Source: Jimgerdemannia flammicorona (lineage: Eukaryota; Mucoromycota; Endogonomycetes; Endogonales; Endogonaceae). Taken from it: a stretch of DNA of 38,322 nucleotides. Both the position numbers and the translations under genes were made by a program. The stretch covers positions 1-38,322 of the forward strand of contig RBNI01000186.1 in NCBI GenBank assembly GCA_003990745.1, read 5' to 3'. Of this stretch, positions 21,822-32,400 are shown piece after piece (the first letter of the stretch is position 1; each line of letters opens with the position of its first letter). The notes below the pieces were generated by a model, which was given only the letters and a program-made list of their open reading frames with translations, ran no database searches and was not told the DNA's origin.

Positions 21822-21837
21822 TAGGGCTGTTAAATGG
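21821..21837. repeat. hAT terminal inverted repeat, left
   Basis: 17 bp, perfect complement of 25861-25877. The following bases 'tttgaaaccaaaaggttcaa' continue an imperfect inverted match with the other end. Confidence 0.85.
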
Positions 21838-22056
21838 TTTGAAACCAAAAGGTTCAAACTGGTTTGAACTGCTTTGGTTTGGTTCGATTCAGTCAGCAGT
21901 TTCAAAATGATTTGCATCTTTATTTCTTATTTGCATAAGAATAAATCATATAAATACTTCCTGTATGAGTTTTTATATTCAGAAACGGCTACTTGACTTG
22001 AAACAGTAAAAGAACTCGGTCTCTTTCAGCAAAAAGTACAATCCGCAAGGTGTCTG

Positions 22057-22420
22057 CCATTTGATCTGAACGTTTAAAATTTAATAATTTCATGAAAATA
22101 CACCCCGTCTTAATGACCTTGATCATGTTTGAATGCTATGAATATTGGCTTTCAGGCACATTTTATTTGGATGAAATCGGATGTGTTTTCATAGAGCTAT
22201 TGCACTTTAAAAAAACTCGGGTCGATCGCCGTTTGAAGAGTCAACCCGCGATCGATCTGAGTTTTTTAAAGTGCAATAACTCGATGAATACACATCCGAT
22301 TTCATCGAAATAAAATATGCCTGGAAGCCAATATTCATAGCTTCCAAAAAGAACCAAGATTATTAATATTGGATATGGATTCATGGAGTTATTAAATTTT
22401 AAAAGCTCAGGTCGAAAGGT
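22057..22420. repeat. 364-bp nested palindrome
   Basis: Arms 22057-22229 and 22248-22420 (173 bp each) are complementary around an 18-bp loop. The inner ~95 bp of each arm pairs almost perfectly: 22135-22229 against 22248-22342, with 'gctatgaatattggct' pairing with 'agccaatattcatagc'. The outer ~75 bp pairs with more mismatches. Each arm is itself built of two related units in opposite orientation, so four copies of a ~75-90-bp unit alternate in direction. The unit contains a 'cggatgtg..ttcat' core, a 'tttaaa' box and a 'ctcgggtcgatcg' end. It retains CpG sites, unlike its surroundings. The open frame at 22092-22313 is a by-product of the palindrome. Confidence 0.8.
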
Positions 22421-22623
22421 GGAAGTTACTACTCATGACTGAGACAAGCCATGCAATGACGATGGCACCTGAAATGAAGACAGCTATTCAATGCCTGAAA
22501 CCAATACATCCGAAACCAATAGGCCCGAGACCTAAGTGCCTAAGACATTCCTGCGTTCATTGACCTGTGGTCTCTCATGAGCCGCAAATTTACATCTTTT
22601 ACAAAAAATACTTATATATCAAA

Positions 22624-24408
22624 ATGGGTGCCTCCCGAAGCAGCGTTTATCACCACTTTAAGAAATTGGCCAATGGCTCAAGGCAGTGCAACTATTGTCC
22701 TAAAGAGAAGATTTATCAAGCCAGTAGCACTACATCTACCTTGTGGACTCACATCAAGAAATGTCATCCCGAAAAGATGACCAAGAAAGGGGAAACTGAA
22801 TTGCCTCTTACCCAGCAAGAGCACGAGACTATTACAAGTAGTTACATTACATGGATAATCAAAGATCTTCAACCATTATCAACTTCTGATAATGAAGACT
22901 TCAAAGCCTTCATAAAGTATCTAAATCTAAGATATTATATCCTTACCATCAAACTACTCATAAACTAGTGATGATGAAATTCGAATCTTACAAGGACATA
23001 TTCAACATACTCTACACCATACAGCAGGAGCTATATCTTTGACATGTGATCTCTGGACCTCAGGATCCATGGACAGTTATTATGGAGTGACAGCACATTT
23101 CATTGATTCAAATTGGAAAATCTGGTCAATTATTTTGGACATTTGTCCTATACTACATCCTCACACTGGTGAAGCCATAAAGGACATTTTATTAATGACT
23201 ATTACAGAATATTGTATTGAAGATAAGTTTCTGGCACTTGTCACTGATAATGCCTCAAATATAACTAGTGGCTTTTACTTACTTGCAGAAATCATCCTCA
23301 GCAAATATGAGAGAGAAATATATCATATCAGATATGGTGCACATGTTATCAACCTTGTTGTTCAAGATGGCTTGAAGAATTTTTTGATGTAGAGGAAGAA
23401 TTTGATGAGGATAACCCCAACAGCCCACTTATGAAGCTTTGCCTTTGTATGAATACAATCCAGAGGAGTCCTAAAATCATTGAAGAATTCAAAATGTGCT
23501 GCCAAGACTGTGAGATTGACTATTATGACCTTCCCCATGATTGTCTGACAAGATGGTCCTCTACATTTACCATGATTGATACTGCCATCCTCCAAAATCC
23601 GGCCCTTCAGCTCTTGTTTACCTGGTCCCAAACAAAGAACATCAGTAATGCACTTGAGTCAAATGAGTGGAAGGAACTCAAAATACATGTCAAAGTTTTA
23701 AAAATCTATGCTGAAGCCACCAAAGCTCTCTCAATGTATTTGGAGCCAACACTTCATAAAGTTGAAGAAATTTATTCTCTTATGAAGAAATACCTGAATG
23801 ATAAAAAGATCTCAACATACAGAGCTATGGCAAGAAAACTTCAAGAATATACTACTAAGCTTTCAGATATACACTGGTTAGCATAAGTACTATATCCTGG
23901 TATAAAACTAGAGAAAGATGACAAGAAATATAAGTTGAAAATCAGCAAGCTTAAGGAGTATACAGACCTCATTACTCAAGCTGTTTCCAGCACCCAACAG
24001 AGAGCTTCAATATTTCTGCCATCTCTCAAAAAGAAGAAACCAGTGCAAAAGTTCCATGAGCTGGTCGGAGAATCTATCATTGTAGAGAGAAGTGCTTCTG
24101 TGAAGAATTATAATGTGAATGTGAATAATGAAATCAATTGCTACCTTATAACTGCTTATGGAGACAGCAGCGACAATTCTCTCAAATGGTGATAGCTAAA
24201 TGAAAGCCAATTTCCAATACTGGCAATCATAGCTTGGGATATTTTGGCAATTCTGGCTTCTAGTGTTCTCTGTGAACAGCTTTTTTCAATCACTGGCAAC
24301 ACTATCATAAAAAACTGCAACTCACTTTTGCCAGAGAGTGCTTAGGCAGTATTGTGCCTTCATCTTCATTATCATTTACTGAGTCTACTGATAAAGTGTA
24401 AAATGTAG
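22624..24408 (+). pseudogene. hAT transposase with BED zinc finger, frameshifted
   Basis: Cuts and pastes the element. The start at 22624 (MGASRSSVYHHFKKLANGS) is chosen because the BED finger follows at once: CNYCPKEKIY and then LWTHIKKCH (CX2C...HX5H). The catalytic core has a CDLWTSGS motif (23041-23070), LVTDNASNIT (near 23240) with a catalytic Asp, HVINLVVQDGL (near 23340) and LTRWSSTFTMID (near 23550). The C-terminal dimerisation (hATC) region is at 24200-24350: ESQFPILAIIAWDILAI, then SSVLCEQLFSITGN with the conserved Glu. Single-base shifts near 22965 and 23385 and stops at 23884, 24190, 24193 and 24340 destroy it. About 590 codons in all, a usual hAT size. Integrity is better than in the copia and Ty3 relics. 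Confidence 0.9.
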
Positions 24409-24529
24409 AAACTAATAGTTGTTAGAGTTTTTTTGTTGTAATTACTTGAGGCCAATTAGTGATCATATTAAAAGAAAGAGAAGAGTCATCAATATACTCC
24501 TTGGGTTATTTGAGTAGCATACCCTTTCC

Positions 24530-25660
24530 CCTCTTTTGAAAAGCTGGATAAAAGAAATATGTATATATATATTAGTTAAAGTGCTGTTTCGAATCCAAAA
24601 AGCTGAGCACTCTGCTCTTTCAAAAAGCTGAATAAAAGGAATATATATATATATACCTTAGTTAAAGCACCATTTCAAACCCTCTCTCTTTCAAAAAGCT
24701 GGAATAAGCAGTGAGATGAGGCAAGTGTACACCCTCCCCTCCTTCAAAAAGCTGGATAAAAGGAATATATATTCACCTTATTTAAGATGCCATTTCAAAT
24801 GAGCAGTGCATACTCTTCTTTTGAAAAGCTGAATAAAAGGAATATATATATATATCTTAGTTAAGGTACTATTTCAAACCCTCTCCCTTTCAAAAAGCTG
24901 GAATGAGTAGCAAGATGAGACAAGTGCACACCCTCCCCCCCCTTTTGAAAAGCTGAATAAAAGAAAAAAGTATATAATTATATATCTTAGTTAAGGTATC
25001 ATTTTCTCTCTCTTTCAAAAAGCTGAAATGAGCAGTGTACCCTCTCCTTTTGAAAGTTGGATAAAAGGAATATACATATATATATCTTAGTTAAGACACT
25101 ATTTCAAACTCTCCCCCTTTCAAAAAGCTGGAATGAGCTACAAAATGAGGTAAGTGCACACCCTCCCCCCCTTTGAAAAGCTGGATAAAAGGAGAAAGTA
25201 TATAATTATATACCTTAGTTAAGGTGCCATTTCGAACTCTCTCCCTTTTGAAAAGCTGAATGAGCAGAACATGCTCTCCTTTCAAAAAGCTGAAATGAGC
25301 AGTACACTCTCTTCTTCCAAAAAGCTAGATAAAAGGAATATATATGTACCTTAGTTAAGGTGCTATTTTGAACCCTTTCCCTTTCAAAAAGCTGGAATAA
25401 GCAGTGAGATGAGGCAAGCACACACTCTCCCTCTTTGAGAAGCTAGATAAAAGGAAAAAGTATATAATTATATACCTTAGTTAAGGCACTATTTTGAACC
25501 CTCCCCACCCTCCTCTTTCGAAAAGCTGAATAAAAAGAATATATATATATCTTAGTTAAGGTGTTATTTGGATCCCCTTCCCCCTTTTGAGTGGTGAGAC
25601 AAGGCAAGCATGTACCCTCCTCTCCCCTCAAAAAAATAGAACCAGTCACTTCCTTTTGGG
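24530..25660. repeat. Minisatellite in hAT 3' region, ~10 units
   Basis: A composite repeat of 75-140 bp occurs about ten times, marked by 'cttagttaaggtgccatttc' variants (near 24571, 24657, 24776, 24856, 24986, 25085, 25213, 25350, 25476 and 25551). Each is preceded by 'aaaagctggataaaaggaa' plus a TATA tract and followed by 'cctctccctttcaaaaagct'. Some units add 'gagatgaggcaagtgcacac' and C-runs. Spacing varies because whole sub-blocks are gained or lost. Minus-strand open stretches over it are repeat artefacts. Confidence 0.85.
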
Positions 25661-25860
25661 TATATAATTATGTGACAGTCTTAAGCCTCAGGTCATAAGA
25701 TAGACTTTGTAAGCTTCCAACTTTACAAATTGCTTATATTCTGAGTGAAATCAATTACAAGGCTAATAAAATAATTTTGAAGCCAGATAGCAATAAACCA
25801 ATTGGTTGAACTAATTTGGTATATAAACTGATGATCTGAACTAATTTAAACTGATTTGAT

Positions 25861-25877
25861 CCATTTAACAGCCCTAC
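25861..25877. repeat. hAT terminal inverted repeat, right
   Basis: ccatttaacagccctac, exact complement of the left end. LINE-like sequence begins immediately after it. Confidence 0.85.
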
Positions 25878-27480
25878 CTATACTACTGCAGAAGAGCAGA
25901 GGATGGTTGATTTTTATGAGGATTAGCTCATAGTGAATAGTATGGAACTCAACCTCAGGAAGTATAGTTATATTGACTCTGCTAACTGTACTATACTGAT
26001 TGGGAGCAAGCCCTGTTCATGACCCCCCTCCTATTCATATCTGGGCATACCATATACTAATAAGAGATTTCACTTTGTCAGTCTTATATTATAGAATATG
26101 ACAAAGGTGGAATAAACTCTTGGGTTCTGCTATTCCCATGGCCCCCTCTGGTTGCTAATAGTCAAGCTGACTATTATATGACTTTTATTAGATCTCAGCT
26201 GAAATATGGCCTTCTACTTCTATGAGCTTTCTGCCCAGCTACTACTATGGAGCTTCAGGTATTGAAGTATCCCAAGCAAGTCTTTGATGATGCTGTCACT
26301 TGGGCAGTTGGATTTTCTGACTATCTCTTGCTTGGCAGCTCAATTCTTGGCCTCTCCTCCTTTCTTCATCATATGTCAGACCTCTGTTACATATTCCAAG
26401 CCTATCTGGATTAGTATAGCCAGTCTGGCAACAACTCTATTGGCCCTCTTAGCAAGCATCTCCTAGGTTCTATTATTGACAAGTTCTGGTACTAGACCTC
26501 TTGGCTTGACTTCCTTGACTGATACTGAGACCTCTATCTCCAGATCCTCAAGACTTGCTCACTTCACTCCTTTCTCTAGTCAATCCTCTAGAACTAGCTA
26601 CTCTAGGAATAGACCTCCTCCTCCCAGTCACTTATTTGGTACATCACCCACAAGGACTGTTTATAGTCCAGGAGAGCTGATCATATCCTCTCCTTCCCCC
26701 CCCCCAGCTTTTGTGTTCTTCCCTCACTTAGTATTATAGCTACTTTGGCCAACTCTGCTCATGCTCCTATAGAGATAAGTTTCATCATGGCCATCTCCAT
26801 GGGTGCAGTCTTCTTAATGATTCATATTCTGCTTTTAGAGATAATTCTGATTGTGATGAATAGCTTGATTAGTTTACCAATGATGAATAATAGGAAGAAC
26901 TTTGTGCCTACCCTCTTCACACTCTTCACGAGACTGCCTACCTTGCTATTGATACCATATGTAATTCTGGTGGCCACCTCACAGTTGGGTTCTGCCTAAC
27001 CAAGATTATAAAGATACTTGAGTAATTGAGTGATCATACATTTTCTTTATTTTCTTTATTCCCCTCATCTACCTTAGTTGGTTCCATTGTTGTTGAGAAT
27101 ATATTGAGTTATACATCTCATGTCAGTCATTTGGTATTTGGGTGTCAATATTGTTCCTATAGTTAGTGATGAGTATTTGTATATTATATCTTAGCTTCTC
27201 CTTTCTTTGCTTTCTATATTTATTATCTTGACAGCCATGACAAAATGGTTTATCCAGTCTGTCCATAGGGTGGTTACTTTACTGGCCTTTATTTTATTCT
27301 TCTTAGCTAGTTTTTTCTTTTCACATACTAGCTTTAGCTAAGCCATCCTTGTCTCACAACAGCCTAGACTACTTTTCCTTTTCTTATCTTAGAAGTCTTT
27401 GCTGTTTAATACTCCAATATATCTTATTTTTCTATATTGAATAAATTCTTACTTAATGCCTAATCCTAACCCTAACCCTC
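25878..27480 (+). mobile_element. LINE relic A (Tad-like), 3' half
   Basis: A 5'-truncated non-LTR retrotransposon copy. Its first 400 bp match 28800-29230 (end of the RT domain: region before and through the YGLLLL segment near 26215). The rest, 26280-27480, matches 34384-35436, including 'ctcctttcttcatcatatgtca', 'agacctcctcctcccag', 'ttcatcatggccatctc' and the end 'aataaattcttactt'. Many stops are present in every frame. The copy starts within a few bases of the hAT right terminus and ends at a telomere-like CCTAA tract. I call it Tad-like from the fungal context and RT order; the clade is not proven. Confidence 0.7.
27459..27479 (+). repeat. Telomere-like CCCTAA tract
   Basis: The run CCTAAT-CCTAAC-CCTAAC-CCT is about three and a half units of the CCCTAA (TTAGGG) repeat common in fungi. 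It lies exactly at the boundary between LINE relic A and LINE relic B. Copy B ends in a shorter version, cctaatccta (35427-35436). Confidence 0.65.
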
Positions 27481-29279
27481 CTGTCACTACTGATAATCTC
27501 TCTCATATTACTATTTCCTTTCTCTTCTCTCTCTCACCAGTTACTGCCCTGGCTGGTGTGTGCCATTTTCCTGCAAAATATCTGACTAATCTGTTATTCA
27601 AGCATACCTTCAGGAATCTTTGAATATTATTTATGATACCATTGTCAGATCTATCTACTTCATTCAGGACCACATCTCTAGCTTTTGCTCTGTAGAAGAT
27701 TGTTAGCAGTTTGTAAATTCTCTCAACTCTCTTTTAACCTCTGGTCTATAGTTTGTCTGTAAGGACATTCTGGGCTCATATGATACAAGAGAGATAAGGG
27801 TCATGCTGCTCTCATAATAGGACCTTCTTTGCAGTGTATCCTCAGTTTTAGATGCAATTTGTAAGTTTAAGCAAGCATATCACTCTACCTCTCCCCACTC
27901 TCCTCTATTCTCACTCTTCTGCCCTCTCAGTGTTCAATGATGTGGTTTCTCATTTTACCACTATGTTTGGCCAACTGAATGCTTCCTTGTATCTTGATGA
28001 CTCTGAAGACATCTTCTCTCTTAATATGGAGGCCTTTGGCCTGTAGTTCTGGTTTGACCAGCCTACAGTTTAGAGGGCCCTCCACAGCTTCTCACTCACA
28101 AAGGCATATGGTACTGACTCCTTATATATCCAGATCCTTTGGGTGATGGCAGATAAGAAAGATACTCTCTGTTGTCTATTGAAAGCCCTGTTCTTCTTCT
28201 TTTAGCTGTATATGGTTTGAGGGCTCACTTCTTATTACTGAAACTCCACCATTATCTCTCTGGTTTTCAAGAAGGAAGAATTCTGAACAATTGATAGTTT
28301 CTATTCTATTGCTCTTACTAAGATATTTCACTGACTCTTTGAGTGATATTTGGAAGACTATGTCAAGAGCTGAAGCAGTCTGACAGAAATATCATACTGT
28401 CAAGATGGCTTCCAAACTCACTTCTCATCTCTCTCTCATATCTTGCTTTTAAATGAGATATGAATTAAGAGATGAGGCTACCATGTCTTTCTTGACCTCT
28501 GGCAGATCAACTGAGTTCCCCTCAAGCTTATTCTTTCTTGACTTGAGGTGTAAGGAGTCAATATAGCTCTTCTTAGTATGTATCATTCAAAGTCTGTTCA
28601 ATCACTGTTCTTATCAGATAGTTGTTATTTACCTAGTTACCCACTCAGTTCCCACTGAATGTGGTCTTTTCCATGGCTCTCTCCTCTCTCCTTGACTCTT
28701 TGATGTATTTATTGACCCCCTTGCTGCCTCCTTTGATGAGAAATTTAAGTAGTGCAACTTTCTCTTCAGACTCTTCTTCACTGATGATATCACCTTTACC
28801 TTCTGCACTACTATAGAGAGCTAGAGAATGGTTAACTTTTACAAAGATTAACTCATGGTAAATGGTAAAGAGCTCCACTCTAAGAAGTATGGTTATATTG
28901 GCCTAGCTGACAGTACTGTACTGATTGAAGGCAAGCTATGTCTGCAATCTCCCTCCTATGTATATCTCAATATTCTGTACACCAATAAAGGATTTGACTT
29001 TATCAGTCTTGTATTGCAGAATACAGCAAAGGCAGAATGGACCATTGGTTTCTACTATACCTGTAGTCCCCTCTGGTCACTAATGGTTAAGCTAGTCATC
29101 ATACATACCTATATTAGGCCTCAGCAAGAGTATGGCCTTCTACTTCTATAAGCTTTCTGTCTAGCTACTACTATGGAGCTTCTGATATTGAAGTATTCTG
29201 AGCAGATTTTTGATGAGACTTTCACTTAGACAGTTGGATTTTCTGGACTACTATTGCTTGGTAGTTGATTCTTAAACTC
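27481..29279 (+). pseudogene. LINE relic B, reverse transcriptase part
   Basis: ORF2-type reverse transcriptase of a non-LTR element, plus strand, broken by many stops. The RT lead is at 28080-28330: FSLTKAYGTDSLYIQIL and FYSIALTKIF correspond to the GPDGL... and PIALT... motifs. The 'GLFHGSLLSP'-like motif is near 28665. The catalytic box reads FTDDIT (28777-28791, usually FADDI/T) and retains both Asp. HSKKYGYIG and YGLLLL regions follow (28875 and 29130). It is interrupted at 29279 by the copia element and resumes at 34384. No endonuclease domain is recognised in 27481-28000. Confidence 0.75.
29275..29279. repeat. Copia target-site duplication, left
   Basis: AACTC, repeated at 34379-34383 on the far side of the element. 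The 5-bp size is as expected for Ty1/copia integration. Confidence 0.8.
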
Positions 29280-29432
29280 TATTGAAATATGTAGGTTACA
29301 ACTCAATATATGGTGGCGCAGCCTTCCTTGACTATGTCATCATGTAAACGTCACTAATGGCGACGCGTAAAAGCATGTAAGAATTAGCAATAAACACTTT
29401 GCTTCTCTCTCCACAGTCCACATTCCACAACA
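29280..29432 (+). repeat. Copia 5' LTR (153 bp)
   Basis: Begins TATTGAAATATG and ends CCACAACA. Relic LTRs of the family begin TGTTACTGAAAT, so the young copy's first bases look shortened or altered from a TGTT...AACA pair. AATAAA lies at 29390-29395. Very short for an LTR but in the copia range. Confidence 0.92.
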
Positions 29433-29446
29433 GGTTATGAGCCCCG
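29433..29446 (+). other. Copia primer-binding site candidate
   Basis: ggttatgagccccg follows the LTR directly. Position and G/C content fit a tRNA-derived primer site; the tRNA was not identified. Confidence 0.5.
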
Positions 29447-29497
29447 CTTAATGGCTATAATACACCCTCTTACACATATGCTACACTATGCTATACA

Positions 29498-32400
29498 ATG
29501 GCTACTAGTCCAAGCAGTGCTAGCAGCGTGCCGCCAAGTTCTGGTAACACAAACACAGCTGGAACAAGTTTCGCTTCCATGATGACGAACATTCCGGCAG
29601 TGGTGCCAACGTCAACAGTAAAGAGGACGATTTCTGTCTTTGATGGTAAGGACTATGCCATATGGGTGTATCATATGAAGAATCTCCTTGAAGAATGCGG
29701 TTTTGAGGACTACTGGAAGCCATAGGCGCAAGTAACGACATATGACGCTGCAAAAGATCGCAAAGTGCTAAGGGAGATTACGTTCACCCTTTCGAATGCA
29801 CAAATGAAGCTAGTAATCAATGCTACGATGGCGAATGAAGCCTGGGAGATTTTACGCAATCACCATCAACAGGCATCCGCATCAAACAGATTCCACTTAA
29901 AGGCGCAACTATTCAATCTTCGAATTAAGTCTAAGGAGAGCATCTGGGACTATGCCAATCGAGTTGACGAGCTGGCAAATCAAGTGAATTCCCTTACATC
30001 TACGCTGGCGGACACCATCAAGGATGAAGACAAGGTCCTGGCTCTTATACGAGGCCTTCCCAAAGCGTACAACGTGGTTGTTGCTGCTATGAGGGAATCC
30101 GGCAGATTATCAGATTATAAGCACATTGTCACAAGCCTTTTAAACGAGGAATCAAGGCTAGGCAGCAACAACGCCAACAAGGAATACAATGAGAAAGCAT
30201 TCTACGGTGGAGCACGTGGACGAGGCAAAGGCAAGCCGAACAAAGGTCGAGGCCAGCAACACGAGAAATTCGACGGTAAATGCTTTTACTTTAATAAGCA
30301 TGGACATCGTGAGCAGGACTGCAACCGCAAGAAGAAGGAAAAGGGTGGCCAACAGCAAGGACAATGGCAGGCAAACACAGTGGACACCAACAACGAAAAC
30401 AGTGATGGCGGAGGTCTATTCTTCGCAGAAGCGGCGACCTATCCATATGCAGAAACCATTGAAATAGGAGGAAATTCGGAACCAACCACCAGTTTCACCA
30501 ATGCCAGTTGCAGATGCAATTCCACCAGTTCGACATCTACAAATCCTGGTCAACAAAACACTTTTCAGACAGCAAAAAATGGTGACATCAACGTCGGCGC
30601 CAGCGCAAATGTAAGCTATATGCCGAACAGCACTTATGCATGCAGCGAAGAGGTCTGGCTCATGGATTCGGGCGCAACACAGCATATGGCGGCTCACTGG
30701 GAGTGGTTCTCTACATACGAGAAGTTCGAGCATCCCATACCTATCAAGCTAGGTGATAATAACATCATTTACGCTCAAGGGAAAGGCAATGTAGGCATAC
30801 ATCTACATAGAAATGTTGATGAATCTTCAGGCACCTTCGTGGACATACTATATGTTCCAGATAGAGGCAAGAACCTCTTCTCGATAGGCCGGATGATGGC
30901 TCGCGGGGACAGAGGAGTAAATATACGCCCGAACGGTGTAACGGTAATCAATCTGAAGAATAATAAGGAGTTAATGTACGTATTAAGAAATGGGAATCTA
31001 TATGCAATCAACAGCACGCCAAGTGGCACTACATCCGCATATTCTGCAACTATGACAGGAGAGGATTTCTGGTGTATAATGCATGAATGCTTAGGACATA
31101 TCGGTAAAACGAGCCTGGAACAGATGATAAGGAGCAAGTCCGTATATGGTTTACTGGACTATATGCCACCGGATTTCTTTTGCAATGGATGCGCAGCAAA
31201 TAAGGCTTCCCGGCAACCTTTTCAGGAATGAACGAAGCGAGCAGCTGGCATTCTCGATTTGATTCATACGGATATTTGTGGCCCCATGCGAATGGCATCA
31301 CACTCCGGAAAGAAGTATTTTATTACATTCATTGATGACTATACATGCAAAGTCCACATATATCTCATTGCGGGGAAAAACGAGGCATTCGACAAATTCT
31401 GGGAATTCAAGGCAGCCATGGAGAATGAGATGGGACGTAGAATATGAACCCTACACTCAGATAATGGCAAAGAATATGTCAACAAAGGTTTCAGACACTT
31501 CTTGAAGAAGAACGGTATACAGCACTCTACGACAGCCCCTTATACACCTCAGCAAAATGATGTGGCGGAATGATTCAATCGAACGGTAGTGGAAATGGCT
31601 AGAACGATGATGAATACGGCCGGCTAACCGAAGTCCTTTTGGGTGGAAGCAGTGAATACGGTGGCATATATTCGAAATCGTTGTTTCTCTCGAGCTCTAA
31701 GCAAGGATCCCGGCAAGCAATCCAGGAACGACAGCAATCTTACCCCTGAGGAATTATGGAATGGATCCAAGCCTGACATTTCACACTTATGCATATTTGG
31801 AAGCGAGGCATACGCTCTCGACAAAGGTGGCAACCGAGGCAAGTTCGAACCTAAGGCAGATAAGCATATATTCCTTGGATACAATGGAGCGGGATACAGA
31901 CTTTGGAACCCGCAGAAACGACATATGATCATTTCACGCGACATACAGTTCAAGGAGACTAAGCAGGAAATTTACGTGGAAATTCCTATCTCGAATCTGA
32001 CGGTGAATTTGATGGTACAGCCAGCGACATCTACGCCAACTGCAAAGGCTAGCAGAACAACATCTACACCCGGAACGTCACCAAAGACTATGCCAAAGAC
32101 ATCCTTGGGACCTATGCCAGCAAAAACACAACCCATTCAAACAGAAATGAAGTTGCAAGAACCAGGGATAATGGAAATTACGGATGAGGATGATGAAGAG
32201 GATACCTTTCCAAAGGGTAAAAAGAAGCGCAAATCTGGGATGGATAACGAAATCCAAGCGGATCTGGGAAATTACTGGAACCTACCCAAGTCATCTCGTC
32301 ACAAACAATATCACGTGAACTACGCCTGCGAATACACTTACATAGCAACGACTGGTGAGCCAGCACACTATGACGAAGCCATTCATTCGAACAATAAAAA

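Larger units (their letters stand above)
21822..25876 (+). mobile_element. hAT-family DNA transposon, inactive
   Basis: Bounded by perfect inverted repeats: gtagggctgttaaatgg (21821-21837) and its exact complement at 25861-25877, with weaker subterminal repeats of a ggtttgaac type motif on both sides. The interior holds a hAT transposase relic with a BED finger, a large palindrome in the 5' part and a minisatellite in the 3' part. The 8-bp flanks (gcattttg and cctatact) do not match, so the target duplication is lost or one side was rearranged. Confidence 0.85.

Noticed and set aside
22092..22313. 73-codon open frame in the CpG-rich stretch
   Set aside because: It runs through both arms of the palindrome and its protein is a mirrored by-product of the inverted repeat; no start context or homology.
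24530..25660. CRISPR-like regular array
   Set aside because: Spacing is irregular, the 'spacers' are themselves repeats, there are no cas genes and the setting is eukaryotic transposon DNA.
21814..25884. 8-bp target duplication of the hAT element
   Set aside because: Flanks gcattttg and cctatact do not match, and LINE sequence is found on the right side only.
26284..26999. Independent small genes on the plus strand
   Set aside because: The open stretches parallel stop-containing sequence at 34469-34984 and are fragments of the LINE, in shifting frames.
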